From Bradyrhizobium sp. BRP22 (GTDB lineage Bacteria; Pseudomonadota; Alphaproteobacteria; Rhizobiales; Xanthobacteraceae), in NCBI RefSeq assembly GCF_020194175.1, contig NZ_JADYVX010000027.1, positions 1 to 64,000 on the forward strand: a stretch of DNA of 64,000 nt. Reading direction: 5' to 3'. The position numbers and the translations under genes were made by a program. Shown piece after piece: positions 58,395 through 64,000 of the stretch. Positions within the stretch are counted from its first letter, which is position 1; the number at the start of each line of letters is the position of its first letter. The notes under the pieces were generated by a model, which saw only the letters and a program-made list of their open reading frames with translations, ran no database searches and was not told the origin of the DNA.

Positions 58395-59789
58395 ATGCAC
58401 GAACTTTTCAAGTGGAATAGCAAGTGGTGGCCGGGCGTGATTCCGCTGGTCATCTGTTGGGGTATCGCGGCCTGGACCTCGACCGCAACCGTGGAAGCTG
58501 ATCTCGCCGCGCGATCAAATGCCGCGATCAAGGACACCATCCTTGACAAGCGCAGGATCGTGGTCGCCGGCCGGGACGTGACGTTTGCGGCCGAGGCGTT
58601 CTCGGAGGAGGGGCGCCAGAGCGCGGTCGCCTCCGTCGAGGCGGTGCCTGGCGTGCGCCTCGTCAATGACGAGACGCGGCTCGTTCCCGAAGCAAAGCCA
58701 TTCGTCTGGTCGGCCGAGCGCGACGTCGTCAGGGTGACGCTCACGGGCAGTGCGCCGTTACCATCGAGCAAGGGCAAGCTTCTCGAAGCGGCGCGCAATG
58801 CGCTGGGTGGCGTCGAGGTTGCCGATCAGATGTCGCTCGCGCGCGGCGCGCCGCCGCGCTTTGACAGTGCGGCGCTGCTTCTGCTCGACCAGATCGGCAA
58901 ATTGAAGGATGGCAAGATCACGCTGACCGACACCAAGGTCAACCTGTCGGGCATGGCGCGCGAACTCGGCGGGCGCGAGGCGATCGCGGCCGCGCTGCGG
59001 AATCTGCCCGAGGGCTATTCGGTCGCAGCCAACGACATCAAGGCGCCGCCTTACATCTTCCAGGCCTACAAGGATCCGGTCGCGGTGACGCTGACGCTCA
59101 CCGGCAATGTCCCCGACAACAACGTTCACGCCGCGCTCGTCGCGGCTGCCGGACGAAAATTCTTCTCGGAGAAGGTCGTCGACAATCTCAAGGCGAGCAT
59201 AGGCGCCCCGTCCGGTTTCGCGAACGCCGTGGTGCCGGCGCTCGGCGCCTTGTCGCGGCTGTCGACCGGCACGCTGGTCGTGACCGATCGCGAAGTGAAG
59301 CTTTCGGGCGACGCGTTCTATGACGCCGCCGCCAACCAGATCCGCGCCGGTCTCGGCCGCGATTTTCCGCAAGGCTGGCAATATAACGCCGATATTTCGG
59401 TGAAGCCGGCGGCGGCCCCGGTGGATGCGACAGTGTGCCAGCAACTGTTCACCGAACTGCTGTCGAAGGCGAGGATCCGGTTTGAATCGGGCAAGGCCGA
59501 TATTTCCGCGGACTCCGCCGGCCTGCTCGACCGCCTGACCGAGACCGCGCTGCGCTGCCCGAATGCCACCATCGAGATCGCCGGCCACACCGACAGCGAC
59601 GGCGACGAGAGCGCCAACCAGGCGCTCTCGGAACGCCGCGCGGAGGCGGTGATGGATTATCTGGTCAAGGCGGGCCTGCCGGCGACGCGCTTCCAGGCGG
59701 TCGGCTATGGCTCGACACAGCCGCTCGCCGGCAACGACAGCGAGGAAAACAAGGCGCAGAACCGCCGCATCGATTTCGTGGTGAAGTGA
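58395..59789 (+). CDS. OmpA-family protein with BON-type repeats
   Basis: A 464-residue envelope protein. A single membrane anchor near residues 13-30 is followed by repeated BON-like domains (about 35-115, 155-235 and 250-335; each has ALRNLPEGYSV- or GLGRDFPQGWQ-like segments). The C-terminal OmpA domain (about 355-464) binds peptidoglycan, with RIRFESGKADISADS, ATIEIAGHTDSDGDESANQALSERRAEAV and NRRIDFVVK. The BON plus OmpA layout resembles ArfA/Rv0899-type proteins. It probably links the inner membrane to peptidoglycan. AGGA lies 7 bp before the ATG at 58395. The next small membrane gene overlaps its stop. Confidence 0.88.
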   Translation: MHELFKWNSKWWPGVIPLVICWGIAAWTSTATVEADLAARSNAAIKDTILDKRRIVVAGRDVTFAAEAFSEEGRQSAVASVEAVPGVRLVNDETRLVPEAKPFVWSAERDVVRVTLTGSAPLPSSKGKLLEAARNALGGVEVADQMSLARGAPPRFDSAALLLLDQIGKLKDGKITLTDTKVNLSGMARELGGREAIAAALRNLPEGYSVAANDIKAPPYIFQAYKDPVAVTLTLTGNVPDNNVHAALVAAAGRKFFSEKVVDNLKASIGAPSGFANAVVPALGALSRLSTGTLVVTDREVKLSGDAFYDAAANQIRAGLGRDFPQGWQYNADISVKPAAAPVDATVCQQLFTELLSKARIRFESGKADISADSAGLLDRLTETALRCPNATIEIAGHTDSDGDESANQALSERRAEAVMDYLVKAGLPATRFQAVGYGSTQPLAGNDSEENKAQNRRIDFVVK

Positions 59790-60085
59790 TGGCCCATCTG
59801 GCGACGTTCTTCTGGGGTTGGCTGCTCGCGGCGCTGTTGATCGGCCTTGCGATGGGCTGGATTTCGGTGGTGCAGCGCGGCGAGGGCGTCTCGCGAAAGC
59901 TGGCGCGATGGCTGGCGCTGCTCGCGGTGATCCTGATCGGGCTTGCGCTCGGCCACATCGTTCCCGGCCGCTTTGGCTATTGGCTCGACCTGTTCCTGGT
60001 CATGTTCGCGCTCTATCTCGCCGGATGCCTGGGGGGATCGTGGCTGCGTGACTGGGTGGTGTCGCGCAGCCAGCCGGCCAGGTAA
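59789..60085 (+). CDS. Small two- to three-helix membrane protein of unknown function
   Basis: A 98-residue protein with hydrophobic segments at about residues 6-28, 42-62 and 66-88 (TFFWGWLLAALLIGLAMGWI, ALLAVILIGLALGHIV, LDLFLVMFALYLAGCLGG). The ATG overlaps the stop of the OmpA-family gene as TGATG, so the two are co-translated. I do not recognise the family. Coupling suggests it helps place or partner the BON-OmpA protein in the membrane (inference). Confidence 0.8.
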   Translation: MAHLATFFWGWLLAALLIGLAMGWISVVQRGEGVSRKLARWLALLAVILIGLALGHIVPGRFGYWLDLFLVMFALYLAGCLGGSWLRDWVVSRSQPAR

Positions 60086-60398
60086 GGCAGGCAAGTGAGG
60101 CGGCCGGGCGAGATTTTCGTGGTCCCGATGGCCGCCGCCGGGACGTTCAGTCGCATCGGCGCTGATTGGCCGCGGCTGGCGCCAACGTGTCAAAGCCTTG
60201 TCGGATCGGCGAGAATGCAGCAAAACTGTGCATCTGCTGTCATCTACTCCCCCTAATGTGTTGAAGATGCGCGTTTTATCGTCGCCAGACGAATTCCACT
60301 TCGCCCCGAAACGCGCTACGACAGGCAATAGGGAGCAGCGGAGCGTCGGCGGGGTTCGCCCGGTAGCCGTCGTCGCGGGATCGCAATTCGAGGTCTAG
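60086..60398 (+). promoter_or_regulatory. Gap upstream of the UPF0104-phoR genes
   Basis: About 310 bp with no convincing gene. CTGTGCATCTGCTGTCATC (60226-60244) looks like a degenerate PHO box: the second half-site TGTCAT is exact and the first (TGTGCA) is weak. This gap is the likely promoter for the flippase-like gene and phoR. Confidence 0.4.
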
Positions 60399-61454
60399 AT
60401 GCTGGAAGCAATCCGCAGGGCGATCGCGTTTCTGCGCCAGAAGCAGGTCCTGCACAAGGTGGGCGTTGCGATCAGCATCACCGTCATCGCGGTCGCCTGC
60501 TATGTGCTCTATCACATGCTGCGCGGCATCGACACCAACGAGGTGCTCGAGGCCATCAAGGGCACCGAGCCGCGCCAGATTGTGCTGGCGGCGCTGTTCG
60601 TGGCGGCCGGTTATTTCACGCTGACCTTCTACGACCTGTTCGCGGTGCGCGCGATCGGCCACAGGCACGTTCCCTACCGCATCAACGCGCTCGCCGCCTT
60701 CACCTCCTATTCGATCGGGCACAATGTCGGCGCCAGCGTCTTCACCGGCGGGGCGGTGCGCTACCGCATCTATTCGGCCTGGGGCTTGAACGCCATCGAC
60801 GTCGCGAAGATCTGCTTCCTGGCCGGACTGACCTTCTGGCTCGGCAATGCCGCCGTGCTCGGCATCGGGATCGCCTATCATCCGGAGGCCGCGGCTTCGA
60901 TCGACCAGCTCCCGCCCTGGCTCAACCGCGCCGCGGCGTTCGCGATCATCGTCGCGCTGGTGGCCTATGTGGTCTGGGTCTGGACCCAGCCGCGGGTGGT
61001 CGGGCGCGGGCCCTGGACGGTGACCCTGCCGGGCGGGCCGCTGACGCTTTTGCAGATCTGCATCGGCATCATCGACCTCGGCTTCTGCGCGCTGGCGATG
61101 TATGTGCTGGTGCCCGACGAGCCCAATCTCGGCTTCATCGTGGTGGCCGTCATCTTCGTCTCGGCGACGCTATTGGGCTTTGCCAGCCACTCGCCGGGGG
61201 GCCTCGGCGTATTCGACGCCGCCATGTTGGTCGGCCTCTGGCAGATGGACCGCGAGGACCTGCTCGGCGGGATGCTTCTTTTCCGGATGCTCTATTATAT
61301 TTCACCCTTTGTCATATCTGTAATCTTGCTGACGCTTCGGGAGGTTATCCTCGGAGCGCGAATCAAGCGCCTGCGCCATCTGGCGGCTGGCCCCGACGCC
61401 CAACCGCGACATGAAGCCGTTTATGTCCGCGAGCGTGGAGACACCAGCGCCTGA
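60399..61454 (+). CDS. UPF0104 family membrane protein (lysylphosphatidylglycerol synthase TM domain)
   Basis: A 351-residue polytopic protein with about eight helices. It belongs to the family containing the flippase half of MprF. Landmarks are YDLFAVRAIGHRHVPYRINALAAFTSYSIGHNVGASVFTGGAVRYRIYSAWG and GFASHSPGGLGVFDAAML, the conserved SPGGLG motif. The cytosolic acyltransferase half of MprF is absent, so it may move lipids or another substrate but cannot make lysyl-phosphatidylglycerol alone. It lies 32 bp before phoR on the same strand. Confidence 0.88.
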   Translation: MLEAIRRAIAFLRQKQVLHKVGVAISITVIAVACYVLYHMLRGIDTNEVLEAIKGTEPRQIVLAALFVAAGYFTLTFYDLFAVRAIGHRHVPYRINALAAFTSYSIGHNVGASVFTGGAVRYRIYSAWGLNAIDVAKICFLAGLTFWLGNAAVLGIGIAYHPEAAASIDQLPPWLNRAAAFAIIVALVAYVVWVWTQPRVVGRGPWTVTLPGGPLTLLQICIGIIDLGFCALAMYVLVPDEPNLGFIVVAVIFVSATLLGFASHSPGGLGVFDAAMLVGLWQMDREDLLGGMLLFRMLYYISPFVISVILLTLREVILGARIKRLRHLAAGPDAQPRHEAVYVRERGDTSA

Positions 61455-61486
61455 CGCCGTCGCCTGAACAGGAAGAAGCCGGCTCA

Positions 61487-62785
61487 ATGGCACTTCACGA
61501 ATCCTCTTCCTCCTTTTTTTCGCCGTGGCCCGACCGGCTGCGGCACTCGGCCATTGTCCTGCTTGCGGCGGCGCTGGCGCTCAGCGTGCTGGTCGCGCTC
61601 GATGAACTTTCGCTGATCCGGGCCTCTGCGGTGTTCCTCTGCATCGCCGCCGCAGCGCTGGTGCCCTGGCGGTTGCACGACGTGGCAGCCTCGCGCGAGG
61701 ACACCCGCAGCGTCAACCCGGTCGAGACCGGGGCGGTTGCCGCCGTCGTCGCCGGCATGCCGGACCCGGCGGTGCTGCTCGACCGCGCCGGCCGCGTCAT
61801 CCATCTCAATGCCGCCGCCGCCCAGCTCGCGCCGGCGCTGCGCAAGAACGAACTCGCCCAGTTCGCGCTGCGCTCGCCGGAGATTATCACCGCGCTGCGC
61901 GAGGCGATCGCCACCACCGAGCCGCGGCGCGCCAGCTATCTCGATCATGTCCCGGTCGATCGCTGGATGGAGCTGGTGATCACGCCGGTGCCCGTGCCGA
62001 CTTTGTTCGGCGGCACCGACAAATGCATGCTGATGACCTTCCACGACCTGACGCCGCTGCGCCGGGTGGAGGAAATGCGCGCCGACTTCGTCGCCAATGC
62101 CAGCCACGAATTGCGGACGCCGCTCGCGGCGCTGTCAGGCTTCATCGACACCCTGCAGGGACCGGCCAGGGACGATCCGCGGGCGCGGGAGCGCTTCCTC
62201 GGCATCATGCATACCCAGGCCACCCGCATGGCGCGGTTGATCGACGATCTGTTGTCGCTGTCGCGGGTCGAGCTCTCGGCCCATGTCCGGCCCGACACCT
62301 GTGTCGATCTGATCCCGATCATCCGCCAGGTCGCCGACGGCCTGGAGCCGCTGGCGCGCGAGCGGCAGGTTGTGATCGAGATCCAGCTTCCGGAGATGCC
62401 GGTCATGATCGCGGGTGACCGCGAGGAGTTGTTACGGTTGTTCGAGAACCTGATCGAGAACGCCCTGAAATATGGCGCCTCCGGCGGCAGGGTGGTCGTC
62501 TCGTTGAAGGAAGCCGCCTCCGGCGAGGGCGCCCCGGAGATCCGGGTCATGGTGCGGGATTTCGGCCCCGGCATCGCGCCAGAACACCTGCCGCGGCTGA
62601 CCGAGCGCTTCTATCGGGTGGACGTCGGCGACAGCCGCGCCCAGGGTGGAACCGGGCTCGGATTATCCTTGGTGAAACATATTCTTAACCGTCATCGCGG
62701 CCGTCTTTTGATCGAAAGCGTACCGAAAAACGGCGCTACTTTTACCGCCTGTTTTCCCCAGATGAAGACTGCCGCAGCGGCATAA
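61487..62785 (+). CDS. phoR: Phosphate regulon sensor histidine kinase PhoR
   Basis: A 432-residue kinase with two close membrane helices (about 21-37 and 46-62). A PAS domain follows (about 85-190; AGMPDPAVLLDRAGRVIHLNAAAA). The dimerisation helix has His207 in FVANASHELRTPLAALSGF. ATPase motifs are LFENLIENALKYG, VRDFGPGIAPEHL, FYRVDVGDSRAQGGTGLGLSLVKHI. This topology and the linkage to pstS identify PhoR. In related bacteria it phosphorylates PhoB under phosphate limitation and is held off by PstSCAB-PhoU. phoB is not in the window. Confidence 0.93.
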   Translation: MALHESSSSFFSPWPDRLRHSAIVLLAAALALSVLVALDELSLIRASAVFLCIAAAALVPWRLHDVAASREDTRSVNPVETGAVAAVVAGMPDPAVLLDRAGRVIHLNAAAAQLAPALRKNELAQFALRSPEIITALREAIATTEPRRASYLDHVPVDRWMELVITPVPVPTLFGGTDKCMLMTFHDLTPLRRVEEMRADFVANASHELRTPLAALSGFIDTLQGPARDDPRARERFLGIMHTQATRMARLIDDLLSLSRVELSAHVRPDTCVDLIPIIRQVADGLEPLARERQVVIEIQLPEMPVMIAGDREELLRLFENLIENALKYGASGGRVVVSLKEAASGEGAPEIRVMVRDFGPGIAPEHLPRLTERFYRVDVGDSRAQGGTGLGLSLVKHILNRHRGRLLIESVPKNGATFTACFPQMKTAAAA

Positions 62786-62787
62786 AA

Positions 62788-62809
62788 TCAAGCAATTTCA
62801 ATTGCTTGA
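62788..62809. terminator. AT-rich inverted repeat after phoR
   Basis: Perfect 9-bp arms TCAAGCAAT (62788-62796) and ATTGCTTGA (62801-62809) with a TTCA loop begin 3 bp after the phoR stop. No T-run follows on the plus strand. It is either a weak terminator for phoR or a regulator site next to the PHO box. Confidence 0.45.
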
Positions 62810-62811
62810 AT

Positions 62812-62829
62812 GTGTCATCCAACTGTCAT
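62812..62829 (+). promoter_or_regulatory. PHO box (PhoB-binding site) for pstS
   Basis: GTGTCATCCAACTGTCAT contains two direct TGTCAT half-sites (62813-62818 and 62824-62829) exactly 11 bp apart, matching the CTGTCAT-N4-CTGTCAT consensus. It ends about 100 bp before the pstS ATG, in the right place to activate a PhoB-dependent promoter. Confidence 0.85.
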
Positions 62830-62927
62830 CTAACCTTCGTAAAACGAGCATCGACCGCTCCTAAACGGACCGGCGTGAGCGCGATCGGGCGCATCCGGCG
62901 CTTCGCTCACAGGATGGAGACCACCCC

Positions 62928-63938
62928 ATGAATTTTTTTAGGACAATCGTCGCTGCCGGCCTGGTCGCCGTTTCGACCTCGGCCTTTGCGGCCGATATCA
63001 CTGGCGCGGGCGCGACATTTCCCTTTCCGATCTACTCCAAGTGGGCGGACGCCTATAAGAAGGAGACTGGCAACGGTCTGAACTATCAGTCGATCGGCTC
63101 GGGCGCCGGCATCAAGCAGATCCAGGCCAAGACGGTGACCTTCGGTGCCACCGATGCGCCGCTGAAGGCCGAGCAGCTCGAAAAGGACGGACTCGTCCAG
63201 TGGCCGATGGTGATGGGCGCGATCGTGCCAGTCGTGAACCTCGAAGGCATCAAGCCCGGCGAACTCGTGCTTTCGGGCCAGCTCTTGGGTGACATCTATC
63301 TCGGCAAGATCACCAAGTGGGACGATCCGGCGATCGCCAAGCTCAATCCGAAGCTCAAGCTGCCCTCGGACGCCATCACTGTGGTGCGACGCTCCGACGG
63401 TTCGGGCACCACGTTCAACTTCACCGACTATCTCTCCAAGTCTAACCCCGACTGGAAGTCCAAGGTCGGCCAGGGCACCGCGGTCGAGTGGCCGGTTGGC
63501 GTCGGCGCCAAGGGCAACGAGGGTGTTGCCGGCAACATCAGCCAGACCAAGAACGCCATCGGCTATGTCGAATACGCCTATGCCAAGCAGAACAAGCTGA
63601 CCTATACGGCGTTGGTCAACAAGGCCGGCAAGACCGTGCAGCCGACCATTGCCGCGTTCCAGGCCGCTGCTTCCAACGCGGACTGGTCCAAGGCGCCGGG
63701 CTACTACGTGATCCTGACCGACCAGCCGGGCGAGGCGTCCTGGCCGATCACCGCGGCGACCTTCATCCTGATGCACAAGGAGCCGACGGATAAGGCGGCT
63801 TCGGCTGAAGCCATCAAGTTCTTCAAGTGGTCGTTCGAGAAGGGCGGCAAGGCGGCCGAAGAGCTCGACTACATTCCGATGCCGGAATCGGTCGTCAAGC
63901 TGATCGAAAAGACCTGGTCGTCGGACATCAAGAGCTGA
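62928..63938 (+). CDS. pstS: Phosphate ABC transporter substrate-binding protein PstS
   Basis: A 336-residue periplasmic phosphate-binding protein. The signal peptide ends after residue 21 (SAFA/AD). Phosphate-contact motifs are GAGATFPFPIYSKW, GSGAGIKQIQA, FGATDAPL and VRRSDGSGTTFNFTDYL. KGNEGVAGNISQTKNAIGYVEYAYA and the terminal IPMPESVVKLIEKTW are standard. GGATGG lies 9-13 bp before the ATG. It sits behind a PHO box, so it is induced by phosphate starvation. pstC, pstA, pstB and phoU are expected just beyond the right edge. Confidence 0.96.
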   Translation: MNFFRTIVAAGLVAVSTSAFAADITGAGATFPFPIYSKWADAYKKETGNGLNYQSIGSGAGIKQIQAKTVTFGATDAPLKAEQLEKDGLVQWPMVMGAIVPVVNLEGIKPGELVLSGQLLGDIYLGKITKWDDPAIAKLNPKLKLPSDAITVVRRSDGSGTTFNFTDYLSKSNPDWKSKVGQGTAVEWPVGVGAKGNEGVAGNISQTKNAIGYVEYAYAKQNKLTYTALVNKAGKTVQPTIAAFQAAASNADWSKAPGYYVILTDQPGEASWPITAATFILMHKEPTDKAASAEAIKFFKWSFEKGGKAAEELDYIPMPESVVKLIEKTWSSDIKS

Positions 63939-63954
63939 GGCTTGCACCGCAACC

Positions 63955-63981
63955 CTCGCGTCCCATCTTCCGGGGCGCGAG
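63955..63981 (+). terminator. Hairpin after pstS
   Basis: CTCGCGTCCC (63955-63964) pairs with GGGGCGCGAG (63972-63981), one T-G wobble, with a 7-base loop. It begins 16 bp after the pstS stop without a T-run. It is more likely an mRNA-stabilising or partial-termination stem that keeps PstS in excess over the permease subunits. Confidence 0.6.
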
Positions 63982-64000
63982 CACAGCAAGTGATCCCGGA

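Noticed and set aside
1..64000. CRISPR arrays, tRNA/rRNA genes, prophage or conjugative genes
   Set aside because: No regularly spaced direct repeats, cloverleaf sequences with conserved T-loop strings, or phage/conjugation gene families were recognised on reading either strand.

Overview
The window looks like a chromosomal segment of an alphaproteobacterium of the Bradyrhizobium / Rhodopseudomonas group (Nitrobacteraceae). The base composition is strongly GC-rich. Protein families are typical of that group, and the gaps carry the mosaic palindromic repeats characteristic of bradyrhizobial genomes. No tRNA, rRNA, CRISPR array or prophage was seen. The only mobile-element trace is the first 16 codons of a probable IS5-type transposase running off the left edge.

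Layout. 0.2-3.9 kb: a VOC-fold protein, a carboxymuconolactone decarboxylase-like protein and a pair of acyl-CoA dehydrogenases. 4.0-5.7 kb: an orphan amino-acid binding protein and an L,D-transpeptidase. 5.8-9.8 kb: a CioAB-type quinol oxidase with a 42-residue DUF2474 protein, then an exported redoxin with its CcdA-type electron donor. 10.0-11.0 kb: an ECF sigma factor and a 59-residue exported peptide. 11.3-18.4 kb: a sensory operon (TRAP-type binding protein, membrane histidine kinase, REC-GAF-kinase hybrid, OmpR-type regulator), divergent from an orphan UgpB-like binding protein; no permease gene for either binding protein is present.

19.7-30.8 kb is a probable nitrogen-scavenging locus. 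A sigma-54 promoter precedes a dipeptide-type ABC importer (binding protein, two permeases, one fused double ATPase). This is followed by atzG, atzE and atzH homologues, a GntR regulator, a convergent allophanate hydrolase (atzF) and a MarR regulator. These are the lower steps of cyanuric acid catabolism without the ring-opening hydrolase. The fused ATPase carries an in-frame palindromic repeat in its linker.

30.9-38.6 kb: a type II NADH dehydrogenase, a frameshifted ECF sigma factor with a SnoaL-like tail, and a complete branched-chain amino-acid ABC transporter (livK-H-M-G-F order). 39.2-40.3 kb is a gene-free repeat mosaic. 40.3-45.0 kb: an SGNH hydrolase facing a GH17 beta-1,3-glucanase-like membrane protein and a Tat-exported GH1 beta-glucosidase. 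45.3-49.2 kb: a glutamine-synthetase-like enzyme and a Rieske oxygenase with a divergent IclR regulator, suggesting catabolism of an amine or aromatic compound.

49.3-56.0 kb is an aerobic benzoyl-CoA (box) cluster: boxR divergent from benzoate-CoA ligase, an alpha/beta hydrolase, boxC and boxB. The reductase gene boxA is not in the window. 56.2-61.5 kb: a short-chain dehydrogenase, a polysaccharide deacetylase, a BON-OmpA protein and two membrane proteins. 61.5-64.0 kb: phoR and pstS, with a clear PHO box before pstS; the remaining pst genes presumably lie beyond the right edge.

All calls come from reading the sequence and recalling family features. No database search or computation was run.
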